Below are positions 1 to 8,890 of a stretch of 37,676 nucleotides of DNA, piece by piece (the first letter of the stretch is position 1; every line of letters begins with the position of its first letter). The stretch comes from an uncultured Alphaproteobacteria bacterium (GTDB lineage Bacteria > Pseudomonadota > Alphaproteobacteria > Rs-D84), in the NCBI GenBank assembly GCA_905234465.1, contig CAJOHU010000010.1, forward strand, positions 396-38,071. The letters run 5' to 3'. The notes beneath the pieces are model-generated. The model worked only from the letters and a program-made list of their open reading frames with translations. It was not told the origin of the DNA and made no database searches. A program made the position numbers and the translations under genes.

Positions 1-51
1 GCTGCGGTAAACTGGGCACCGCCCTTCGGCGGTGTGACGATTCTCTGGAAT
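1..51. repeat. Right-hand part of another hairpin-chain element, cut by the window edge
   Basis: gctgcggtaaactgggcaccgcccttcggcggtgtgacgattctctggaat matches 37493-37544. Confidence 0.7.
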
Positions 52-85
52 AAAGTTCATAAAGCAGGGTTTCTGCACGGTTGAA

Positions 86-113
86 TGTAACAAAAAGGTA
101 CCTTTTTGTTACA
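86..113. repeat. 28-bp perfect palindrome
   Basis: TGTAACAAAAAGGTACCTTTTTGTTACA; shorter version recurs near 37581. Confidence 0.8.
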
Positions 114-292
114 TCGCGATTCGGGCAAAAATTGGCGAACACAAAAAGTGGCTGCATGCCACGGAATCTGTGACTTTGCGGGAAAAATAAAAAAATTAAA
201 AAAAGTGTAAAAAAGCCTGGACAAAAAGGTGCCCTTTTGGTATACTGAACATATAAGAATTCGGGAATTTTGGGCGCAAGGGGGGCTGATTT

Positions 293-700
293 ATGTCTTT
301 CAGAAATATGTGTTTTTGGGTGATATCCGTTGCGTTTATTTCGCAGGTTTCGTACTCTATTGAATTAAAACAGCGTCAATTTGGTGCGACCCCAAATATG
401 GACGGTACAGTAGTATATTCAGAAGAAGTTCCCGGCACCACGGGCATGGATGAAATGACGGTTGTGCAAACATTGCGTCACGATATTCAGTTGTTGGATG
501 AAGAGATTATGCAATGCGAACGTAAACGCAAGGGTTGGGTTGCGGCGACGGTTGTTGGTGGTGTTGGCGCGCTTGGTACGGGTATTGCGGCATTGGTTCA
601 GCATGATAATATTCAGGACAAGAAATCAGAGCTGCAACGTATTCAATCAGACATAGAATCAACCAAACAGGGCATTCGTGACGCATCAAGCAATCAATAA
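293..700 (+). CDS. Secreted/membrane coiled-coil protein with internal glycine-rich hydrophobic segment, unknown function
   Basis: ORF with N-terminal signal-like segment; QCERKRKGW followed by a Gly/Ala-rich hydrophobic segment and a coiled-coil-like C-terminus; promoter-like tatact upstream; similar architecture to the next ORF. Confidence 0.6.
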   Translation: MSFRNMCFWVISVAFISQVSYSIELKQRQFGATPNMDGTVVYSEEVPGTTGMDEMTVVQTLRHDIQLLDEEIMQCERKRKGWVAATVVGGVGALGTGIAALVQHDNIQDKKSELQRIQSDIESTKQGIRDASSNQ

Positions 701-716
701 ATCCGGGGGCACAAAT

Positions 717-1460
717 ATGAAAAGACCGATATCAATATTATCTATAATGATTGTTGGCATAATGTCTGCGGTTCCATCGGATGGCGTTCAAATGACGGCC
801 CAGATTCGCAGATTATTGGATCAAAAAGAAGAAAAAATAAAGCAATTAGAAGCATGTGAAGGTAAAAAACGCGGGTGGATGATTGCGGGGATATCAACGA
901 TTGGTTTGACGGCGGTTGGTGTTGGTGTAAATATTGCCCAGGCGAGTAAGAGTAATAAATTATCATCAGAAATAGACATCCAAAAACAAACCTTGGAACG
1001 CCAACAAGAGCGTCTTGCCCAAATTCAACAAAACAATACTGCAAATACTAGTGCAGCACAACAGAATTCAACTGAAAAGAAAGGAGAACCTGAATCAAAA
1101 AAGAAAACCTTAGATGCGTCGGTTGCCGGAATTGGTTGGGGTTATCATGAGATTGATGGGGGTGACAAATACGAGGATGGATGCGCGGTATCAAATGCTG
1201 GTGAATGGTGTGTGGTGTTTCCGGATGACGCGGTTATTAAGGGTCAAGCGGTGTGTAATAACATGCCAGAAACAAGTTCATCAGAGCAGATTAATTCAGG
1301 TGGTCAAAACTGTTGGTGCAAGATGACACAACCTTCGGATTCGCGTTGGGTGTTTCGGCACTCGTACTCCGGATCCGACTGTGCGGTCTTCTGTGCGTTC
1401 GGCTGCGCGTCCGGCGCCCGGGACTACCCCGATTTCCGGAGGGCACTGTTCGGGGTATAA
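717..1460 (+). CDS. Secreted coiled-coil / Cys-rich protein, unknown function, paralogous to the preceding ORF in its N-terminal half
   Basis: Start taken at 717 (MKRPISILSIMIVGIMS signal-like); ACEGKKRGW plus Gly-rich hydrophobic segment; Cys-rich C-terminus (CWCKMTQPSDSRWVFRHSYSGSDCAVFCAFGCASGA). Confidence 0.6.
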   Translation: MKRPISILSIMIVGIMSAVPSDGVQMTAQIRRLLDQKEEKIKQLEACEGKKRGWMIAGISTIGLTAVGVGVNIAQASKSNKLSSEIDIQKQTLERQQERLAQIQQNNTANTSAAQQNSTEKKGEPESKKKTLDASVAGIGWGYHEIDGGDKYEDGCAVSNAGEWCVVFPDDAVIKGQAVCNNMPETSSSEQINSGGQNCWCKMTQPSDSRWVFRHSYSGSDCAVFCAFGCASGARDYPDFRRALFGV

Positions 1461-1499
1461 TAATGAATTAGTGGTTAGGGGTTAGTGTAAGTGGTTAGT

Positions 1500-1536
1500 A
1501 AACGGGCGCAATAAAAAATGCGCCCATTTTTCTTCT
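1500..1536 (+). terminator. Rho-independent terminator
   Basis: acgggcgcaataaaaaatgcgcccatttttc hairpin followed by T-run. Confidence 0.65.
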
Positions 1537-1630
1537 AAACATTAATATGAAAAAACACCATCGGCGGTTACCCGCCGATGTGCTCTCCTTCCTTTCCGGA
1601 AACCGGAAACTGTTTGTTTGTGTGTAAAAA

Positions 1631-1966
1631 CTATGCCGCCATAGCCACGTGATTTTCTGATTTTTCTGTGTCTGCGTCCATAATACGTTTTGCTTCGGCA
1701 AAGACCATTTCTTTTACACGCAACGCCAATTCTTTTGTTTCTAAACTTTCCGCCGCAATATCAAAATTGTCAGTGCGTATCTGTAACGAAACATATGCGC
1801 CAACCAAAGATGTGCGTGGCAAATCTTCAATTGAACGCGGCGCGTTGTTGTGACCGATTTGCAATTCATCACTAAGTGATACAATTTGCCTGTCGGCGTT
1901 TACCCACACTGTCGTACTTAGTACTTTGTGCAAGGCTATCATGATTTCTTTGATGTTTTTTGGCAT
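1631..1966 (-). CDS. Hypothetical protein, about 111 aa
   Basis: ORF, start taken at MPKNIKEIMIALHKVL (1966) with upstream gggagg-like RBS on the minus strand. Confidence 0.55.
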   Translation of the reverse strand: MPKNIKEIMIALHKVLSTTVWVNADRQIVSLSDELQIGHNNAPRSIEDLPRTSLVGAYVSLQIRTDNFDIAAESLETKELALRVKEMVFAEAKRIMDADTEKSENHVAMAA

Positions 1967-2227
1967 GTGGTGTTCCCTCCTTGTGGGCGTTGGTTTCAAA
2001 AATCTAAGCCGTTTTTGTATTTACATCATGTATTTACAAAATGCCGATTTAAATTTTCTTTTTGTTTCTTTTTTGTCCCAGAAAACCGCGTTTTTCTTAG
2101 ATTTCTGGGGGTTTTGCTTTTGTTCCCTTTGTCTATACACGGATGATAGAACAAAAACGAATCGGGGGTCAAGAAAAAAATGTAAAAAAAATAAAAAAAT
2201 TTTTATGATGAAACTAATTCATTATAA

Positions 2228-3811
2228 TTAGACGAATTTTTCCGGGATAATTTTTGTAATTTGTTTAAAAATGCGTCTGAAAATTGTTGTGTCAGGGTCA
2301 TGGGTGTATACACGTGGTGCCCCATCGCCCGCACGACGACCACGCCAAATGGTATGCTTTCCGCGGTGTGTGACGCGCCAAGATGTTTGTGTGTCGCGCA
2401 TAATCATATCGCGCACACGTGCGGCAAATTCAGAACTTTCAAAGATTGCAACGTTTTCGGTGTTATAATATGCGCTGCGTGGGTCAAGATTGAAACTGCC
2501 TATCCATGAAATTTTATCATCAAAAACGATAGTTTTGCTGTGCATTACGGAAAAACGGGGCTTTTTCTTGGGGCGACCATTGCGCGAATTTTTTAAATTT
2601 TCCGCAGACATCATAAATTCATATATGTTTGCCCCGGCGTCAATCAATTCATTACGATACTTTTCCCATTTGCCAAACGCCGTCGGTGCGTTTGTGGATG
2701 CCAAAGAATTTGTGACCACAGTAATATTCACCCCAGATTTTGCATCGTCTTTCATCAAATTCATTCCCCCGCGACCGGGTACAAAATATGCCGCCGAAAC
2801 ATACACGTTTTTTTTGGTTTCACGCCACAATCTGTTCAATGCCAATATAATTTCACCAAGATATTTTTCCTTTCGTGCCATCGGCATTTCAACTTTGTCC
2901 GGCGGGTCGGCGATAAAACGCCCACGCCCCCAACAGAAATCAAACATATTATTTTTGAATTCATACATCGCCAAAGATATAATTTTATTATATCGGCGAA
3001 TGTTTTCTGCGCTGCGTCGTGTCAATTCAGAAAATTTCTTTTCCAATTTTTGCATTGCACGATGTGATTTAGCCTTTGGTATAACAGATGCGGGTACCGC
3101 CAAATGATGATTCCAATAATCATTAAAACTGTCTGTGGCGCCACGCGCAATGTCGCCCAAGAATAATACATCTGTGTCTGAAAAGTTTGCAGATGTTTCA
3201 GGCATGAAATAATTACTGCCTACATTGCGGCCGCCGGTAATTAATGCGACATTGTCAACGATAAACAATTTGTTGTGCATGCGCGAATTCAATCTGTTGA
3301 AATCCATAAGAATCTGGGGATAATACAAAACAGGTGAACGGTATTTTACCGCATTAAATATTTTAACTTCTATGTTCGGATGTTGGTTTAATAAAATAAC
3401 ATCTGCAATGTCAGAATTTGTACCGTAATCATCAATCAAGATTCGCACTTTGACCCCGCGGTCTGCGGCGTTTTTTAATTCACCAATTAAAATTTGTGCG
3501 GAAAAATCATTGCTGTAAATATACGTCTGAATATCAATGGTTTTTGTTGCCATGCGTGCAAACGCTGCGCGAATAACAAACGCCGAAAGTCCGTCTTCTA
3601 TAAGACTTGCACCACTGATGTTTTTGCCGCGCGAAAGTTCGGTTTTATACTGTTTGGCAATCGGTGTTGTCATCGGGTCATAATCAAAATCAGATGCAGC
3701 GATTTTTGGATTGTAATTCGCCAATCGCCGGTCGCGTAAACTGGTCGGGATTTTGGTGCAGCCTACAAAAGGCATCGCCAACAGAAAAAAAGAAAGTCTG
3801 GTCCAAATCAT
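2228..3811 (-). CDS. Phospholipase D family lipoprotein (cardiolipin synthase-like)
   Basis: Two HKD motifs: MHNKLFIVDN...GGRNVG and MHSKTIVFDD...GSFNLDPRS; lipobox-like MPFVGC at N-terminus. Confidence 0.85.
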   Translation of the reverse strand: MIWTRLSFFLLAMPFVGCTKIPTSLRDRRLANYNPKIAASDFDYDPMTTPIAKQYKTELSRGKNISGASLIEDGLSAFVIRAAFARMATKTIDIQTYIYSNDFSAQILIGELKNAADRGVKVRILIDDYGTNSDIADVILLNQHPNIEVKIFNAVKYRSPVLYYPQILMDFNRLNSRMHNKLFIVDNVALITGGRNVGSNYFMPETSANFSDTDVLFLGDIARGATDSFNDYWNHHLAVPASVIPKAKSHRAMQKLEKKFSELTRRSAENIRRYNKIISLAMYEFKNNMFDFCWGRGRFIADPPDKVEMPMARKEKYLGEIILALNRLWRETKKNVYVSAAYFVPGRGGMNLMKDDAKSGVNITVVTNSLASTNAPTAFGKWEKYRNELIDAGANIYEFMMSAENLKNSRNGRPKKKPRFSVMHSKTIVFDDKISWIGSFNLDPRSAYYNTENVAIFESSEFAARVRDMIMRDTQTSWRVTHRGKHTIWRGRRAGDGAPRVYTHDPDTTIFRRIFKQITKIIPEKFV

Positions 3812-3982
3812 GCAAACCCTGTATTACATTGCAATTATATTCGCATATATCGTTTTAGCAAGGCGAAAATAACCATGGACAAGATTCCGCATAAAATAAA
3901 AATCGCGTTTTTGGGTGTTTTTCACTTGCGTTAAATGGGGGGCTGATGATAAAATAATATTAACGGAAGGAAAGATTTTACC

Positions 3983-6946
3983 ATGAAGAAACTTGCGATA
4001 TTTTTGGGCGGTCTGTTGATGATGCCCGCTTTTGCCGAAGTGGCACCGATTTTTTATGAAGATGCGATGGAATATTCTGACGCGGAATACGCAGACGAAT
4101 ATGATGCGATTGCGGGTGAAGATGATTACGAAGATACAGAAAATGTGTCCGTGATAAAAACTGTGCCTGTGCGCCAAATAACACCGAATACGCGTACAAA
4201 CGCAAATCGCACAACGGTAAGTCGTGTTGTTCCAACAACGCCGGTTCCAACATCATCGGGACGCGGTACATCGGCAAATGCGTCACGTGCGGTGGCGGCG
4301 CGCACAACATCTGTTTCTTCACCCCGGAATTCGGGTAATTCGCGCAATGTCGCATCACGTACAACCACATCGCGCGTGGTATCTGGCGCGGGGTCGGCGC
4401 GTACGACGGCAACCCGTGCAACCGGTGGGGCGGGACGCTATGTATCTGCAACGCGTGCGGGTGCGAATGGAACCGTTGCGCGTTCGGCAACATCGGGACG
4501 TGCCACGTCTGCGAATGGCGCACGTGTATCGCGAGCGGCAACAACATCTGGGACAACAAATTTGATTCAGTCAGATACAACATATACTTCACTGTATAAT
4601 CCAAACAGTGCACGCGTCAGTGTCCGTGGTGATACAAGTGCAACTTCACGTGCGCCGGTTATTCGTATGGCATCAACCAGTGGTCTGTCCACAGATTCTG
4701 TGTCCACCGCAACAAGTGTAAGCGATATGGATGAATTGGCGGAATTGACCGATTACTGCAAGGCGCAATATGCCGCATGTATGGATAATTATTGCAATGT
4801 ATTGGATGATAATCAGGGTCGTTGCAGTTGCAGCGCGAATATCGCCAATTATGCCAAGGCCGAAGCCGCACTAAAATCTGCCACAGAAGAATTACAAGAT
4901 GTGGCACAAAAAATTCAATACATCGGATTATCGGGACGTGAAGTGGAAACACTGTTCACCCAGACCGAGGCAGAATTAAAAATGCAATCAACCGCCGACA
5001 ACAGTCAGTTGAAAACCAGTTTGGATAAAATCAAAGACATGATAATTGATGTCCAATCGGGTGGTGCATCGTCTTCTGCGACATCGGGGTTGGCGTTTGA
5101 TTTATCTGGATTGCTGGATTTCACTATTGACAGTACGGGTTTTGATTTAACATCTTTCATTGGTGGTTTTACAAATAACACAACCGGGGTCAGCAACCAA
5201 CGTGGCGAAGAATTATTCAAAACCGCAACCAATCAGTGCAAGGCGAATGTATTGCGTGCATGTACCGCCCAAGGGGTTGATGCGTCTATTGTGACGAATG
5301 CGTACGATTTGGAAATTGATAAAGAATGTATCGCATATGAACGCAGTCTGAATGATTCTAATGCCCAAATGACGGCAACGGTGCGTAATGCGAAAAGTGT
5401 TCTGCAACGGGCGCGCCTGGTGGTTGAACAGGCCAAGAATGAATATAAAGATATGCGGTCTTGTATAAACGCGTTGGATTCGTGTATGCAGGATGAATAT
5501 GTTTGCGGGACCGATTATGACAAATGCCTTGACCCATCGGGACGTTATATTGTGAATGGTGCTATTGTGGTTGGTACGGATCCGGGGCGTGCGGTAAACA
5601 ATATATCCGACGGTTCCGCGGGCGTGTTGGACGGCGATATTTGTTCTATGAACCTGTATAATATATGGAACTATTCCCCTTCAACGGCGGGTCAAACCGT
5701 GGCAGGTTGTACAAACGCATGGAACACTTACACCGGCACATCTGGGCGCGGTGGCGATTTGGCAAAATACATAGAAGAAACTGTGACGGCAACCGCCGCC
5801 AAGAACGGCGGATTGGGTGTTTCTGAATTCATCCAAAACAAAATTGGTTGGAACGACGGGGACAAGAATTATGGTATGTGCATGTCGGTATTGAATAAAT
5901 GCCAAGATTACACATATACTGGCACCGGTACATCGCGGAAATATAACCCGCAAAACGATGTTATAAAGCAATACTTGGCGCGCACATTGGTTCAGATTAA
6001 GGCACGACAAGACCAAATCTTGGCAGATTACGCGGAAAGTTGTATAACCGATGTCACATCATGTCTGTCCCAGAACAATTATCCGTTTGACGAAGTGGCG
6101 ACCAATACGGTTCAGGCGAACATTGCAATAAACGCGTGCCGTTCCCAAATTGTGACATGTATGTCTGTAAACGGGTATTCGGTTGCGAACCCCCGTCCGT
6201 CTGATTTATCTTTATGGGTTTGCGGTATAACAGGTCAACCGGGTTGCACAGGTTACGACGGCGAAAGTTACACATACACAATTACGTATGATTGTAATAA
6301 AGAAAACGTATCACATAACACAACATGGCAACAATCTGTGACCGGGACCACGAACGCAATAAGTTTCACGTTTGCAGATGCGGCGACCGTAAATGCCCGG
6401 TGTAATTATACCGGCTTCGTGCCCCGCGGTTATGTGTGCGAGTACACCAATGGGGGTAGTTTTTCACAAAATCTTGGTAGTTCAAAGAACATAACAGGAG
6501 ACGCGACGTGTACGGTTTCTTGGCGTGTGGACTCTGGAAATAATACGTGCAGTGCCGGTAATTTGTCCGCTTGTTTAGGGCAATCAGCGTGCGAGAACGT
6601 CAATGGCACATGGTGTTATGGCAACAGTACTGCCACCAGCCCAAGCTGTATGCAGGCAACCCAATGTAAATGTAATGCAAATGATTTGAATAGGTGTTTG
6701 AACGCAGATAGTTGTAAGGGTTTAGGCAGTAATTACAATTTCTGTACCCAGGACGGACAAACAACAGAATGCATTAGCGGATTAAGTATGGCACGTTCAT
6801 GTTGCTTTGGCGATATCACCAACTGTGATTTAGAAATTAAATGCAAGATAGTTGGTAATTGTTGGAATGGTGAAAATTGTTCTGTCCGCGCCATCGGTGC
6901 AGAATGCCCGATAATTTCACAACAAGGTGAAACGCCCCAAAACTAA
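3983..6946 (+). CDS. Large (987 aa) secreted repetitive/Cys-rich protein, unknown function
   Basis: Signal peptide MKKLAIFLGGLLMMPAFA; Ser/Thr/Arg/Ala-rich low-complexity region; regularly spaced Cys in the C-terminal half. Confidence 0.75.
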   Translation: MKKLAIFLGGLLMMPAFAEVAPIFYEDAMEYSDAEYADEYDAIAGEDDYEDTENVSVIKTVPVRQITPNTRTNANRTTVSRVVPTTPVPTSSGRGTSANASRAVAARTTSVSSPRNSGNSRNVASRTTTSRVVSGAGSARTTATRATGGAGRYVSATRAGANGTVARSATSGRATSANGARVSRAATTSGTTNLIQSDTTYTSLYNPNSARVSVRGDTSATSRAPVIRMASTSGLSTDSVSTATSVSDMDELAELTDYCKAQYAACMDNYCNVLDDNQGRCSCSANIANYAKAEAALKSATEELQDVAQKIQYIGLSGREVETLFTQTEAELKMQSTADNSQLKTSLDKIKDMIIDVQSGGASSSATSGLAFDLSGLLDFTIDSTGFDLTSFIGGFTNNTTGVSNQRGEELFKTATNQCKANVLRACTAQGVDASIVTNAYDLEIDKECIAYERSLNDSNAQMTATVRNAKSVLQRARLVVEQAKNEYKDMRSCINALDSCMQDEYVCGTDYDKCLDPSGRYIVNGAIVVGTDPGRAVNNISDGSAGVLDGDICSMNLYNIWNYSPSTAGQTVAGCTNAWNTYTGTSGRGGDLAKYIEETVTATAAKNGGLGVSEFIQNKIGWNDGDKNYGMCMSVLNKCQDYTYTGTGTSRKYNPQNDVIKQYLARTLVQIKARQDQILADYAESCITDVTSCLSQNNYPFDEVATNTVQANIAINACRSQIVTCMSVNGYSVANPRPSDLSLWVCGITGQPGCTGYDGESYTYTITYDCNKENVSHNTTWQQSVTGTTNAISFTFADAATVNARCNYTGFVPRGYVCEYTNGGSFSQNLGSSKNITGDATCTVSWRVDSGNNTCSAGNLSACLGQSACENVNGTWCYGNSTATSPSCMQATQCKCNANDLNRCLNADSCKGLGSNYNFCTQDGQTTECISGLSMARSCCFGDITNCDLEIKCKIVGNCWNGENCSVRAIGAECPIISQQGETPQN

Positions 6947-6953
6947 TAAACTT

Positions 6954-7289
6954 TTAATGATGTGTGATAATATGTACCACAATGCCTGCGATTGTTAAAA
7001 CGGTTATAAATATCAAAATAATCTTTTGGATGTTGTGATGTTGTGTTTGGTTGCAATGCGTACAATTACAATCATGATTATTAAAATACAGAAACCACGA
7101 CAGGCATAACATTAATCCTGAAAACACAAACAACCATAATTCGGCACTTTCGGGTATAATTTTATGGTCGGCAAAATCAGGGGCAACCATGCCGATAATT
7201 CCCAACACCACCGGTAATACGCAACAAAACAGATGTGGTAATAACCCTGCGATAATTCCGACACCAACGGCACGATTTTTGTTTTTCAT
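6954..7289 (-). CDS. Small membrane protein with intramembrane CC and C-terminal Cys/His-rich tail (possible MerT-like metal transporter)
   Basis: MKNKNRAVGVGIIAGLLPHLFCCVLPVVLG...; HDCNCTHCNQTQHH; start placed at 7289 because the longer ORF start overlaps a tRNA gene. Confidence 0.55.
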   Translation of the reverse strand: MKNKNRAVGVGIIAGLLPHLFCCVLPVVLGIIGMVAPDFADHKIIPESAELWLFVFSGLMLCLSWFLYFNNHDCNCTHCNQTQHHNIQKIILIFITVLTIAGIVVHIITHH

Positions 7290-7310
7290 ACAGTTTCCCA
7301 TTTTTTTTCT

Positions 7311-7386
7311 TGGTATCCCCAGCCGGAATTGAACCAGCATCTAATTCTTAGGAGGAACTTGTTCTATCCATTTGAACTATGGGGAC
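7311..7386 (-). tRNA. tRNA-Arg (anticodon CCT)
   Basis: Cloverleaf on minus strand: gtcccca...agttc-ctCCTaa-gaatt...gctgg-ttcaatt-ccggc...CCA encoded. Confidence 0.9.
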
Positions 7387-7473
7387 ACACATAATCATTT
7401 TAATCCCAGATTTTGATATTGCAAGTTATATTAAAATCTGTATAATATTAAGACACAAAGGGAGTAAATATAA

Positions 7474-7761
7474 ATGGCGACAATAACAAGAAATGATCTA
7501 GCAATGAAACTGCGTGACAAGTTTGGGTTTACCGCGGCGCAGTCCGGAAAGTTGATAGATTTAATTTTTGATGAAATTTGTGAATCTTTGATTAACGGGG
7601 AAGATGTTAAATTTGCTGGATTCGGTACATTTAAAATTCTGGATAAATCGGCGCGTGTTGCACGCAATCCGAAAACAGGTGAATCTGCGATAGTATCTGC
7701 GCGGCGTGTTGCGACATTTCGTCCATGCAGTGAATTTCGCGCCCGCGTATCAAAAAAGTGA
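7474..7761 (+). CDS. ihfA: HU/IHF family DNA-binding protein, probably IHF alpha-like
   Basis: MATITRNDLAMKLRDKFGFTAAQSGKLIDLIFDEI...VKFAGFGTFKILDKSARVARNPKTGE. Confidence 0.85.
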   Translation: MATITRNDLAMKLRDKFGFTAAQSGKLIDLIFDEICESLINGEDVKFAGFGTFKILDKSARVARNPKTGESAIVSARRVATFRPCSEFRARVSKK

Positions 7762-7826
7762 TAGGGGTTAGTGGCTAGTGTAAGTGGTTAGTAAAACGGT
7801 TGCGAATCGCAAGCGTTTTTTTGTTG

Positions 7827-7963
7827 GTATTCCAGATAATCGTCACACCGCAGACCGGGCGGTGCCTAGGCTGAGCGTAGCGAAGACCTGCTCCGCAGGA
7901 GATTTTTCATCGCAACGCGATGAAAAACTTTGGTGTCTGCGGTGTGACGATTATCTGGAATAC
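7827..7963. repeat. MITE-like palindromic element with 29-bp perfect inverted arms and internal hairpins
   Basis: GTATTCCAGATAATCGTCACACCGCAGAC (7827-7855) is the exact reverse complement of 7935-7963; internal CTGCTCCGCAGGAG-type and TTTTTCATCGCAACGCGATGAAAAA hairpins. Confidence 0.85.
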
Positions 7964-8031
7964 TAACCCTTGTTCCACGAAGCCTTGGCAAAGTGGAAAC
8001 TAACACTAACCACTAACACTAACCACTTACA

Positions 8032-8781
8032 CTAATCCTTGCACGCCAAAACTATATTGTCTGTTAATGTCTGTTCGGTTGCACCGCGTGAATTTAATAT
8101 AACTGTATTTTTCCCGCCCATCAAAAAGCACAACGGTTCCCAATTACCTAATACTGATAAAGATTTAAATATCGCATTGCCAGTGTTGATATTGTCTACA
8201 ACAATTATATCTGCAATTTCGCCATTCAAATGTTTTTCTGCCCGTATATCCGCATCCAACGCAACATCCAACTGTTCAATGCGTAATGTGTTCGCAGAAA
8301 AATCGCCAGCATGCGCCATGCACCATTCGTGCAATATCGGTGCAATTTTCGTATTTGTATCCCCGCCTGCAGAAATCAATGATATAAACGGTGCGCGCGC
8401 GTCACCAAAAATCTGTCCAAATAATTTTACCGCGCTTTGTACAATGTGTGTTAATTGATTTTCATCGGGAATCGGTATACACGCCGCGTCTGTTAAAATA
8501 AATGGCGGATGATTTTTTGATTTATCAAAGAAAACCGCACAATGGGTTAGATAAAATTTTTCACCTTTATTTAATTTCTTGTTTATCGCGATAATGCGTC
8601 GCAAGAAATCATCTGAATGAATATCGCACTTCATCAAAACCAAATCTTCATCCGAATTTGGCAATTCGTCATCATCAGGCGCGTATGTCCAACCAGTAAT
8701 ACACGCACATTCGTGCATTGCATTTTCAATCGCGTTTTTGTATTTATCACTAACATCACCAAAACATAAAATCTTTTTCAT
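8032..8781 (-). CDS. Phosphate acetyl/butyryltransferase-like protein (PTA_PTB domain)
   Basis: FISLISAGGDTNTKIAPILHEW and C-terminal IADIIVVDNINTGNAIFKSLSVLGNWEPLCFLMGGKN resemble the PTA_PTB fold core. Confidence 0.65.
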   Translation of the reverse strand: MKKILCFGDVSDKYKNAIENAMHECACITGWTYAPDDDELPNSDEDLVLMKCDIHSDDFLRRIIAINKKLNKGEKFYLTHCAVFFDKSKNHPPFILTDAACIPIPDENQLTHIVQSAVKLFGQIFGDARAPFISLISAGGDTNTKIAPILHEWCMAHAGDFSANTLRIEQLDVALDADIRAEKHLNGEIADIIVVDNINTGNAIFKSLSVLGNWEPLCFLMGGKNTVILNSRGATEQTLTDNIVLACKD

Positions 8782-8890
8782 AATCACATTCCTTAATGTT
8801 CGCATGACAGAAATCCTAACAAAATATAAATGTTTTTATCAAATGTTTTTTTATGGTATAATTACACAGGAAAAATACAGGGGAAAAATC

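Noticed and set aside
1926-2231. 101-aa ORF antisense to the hypothetical gene start
   Set aside because: Phe/Cys-rich translation of AT-rich DNA antisense to a better supported ORF; no RBS.
7784-7966. 60-aa ORF
   Set aside because: Lies entirely over a terminator and the MITE-like inverted repeat.
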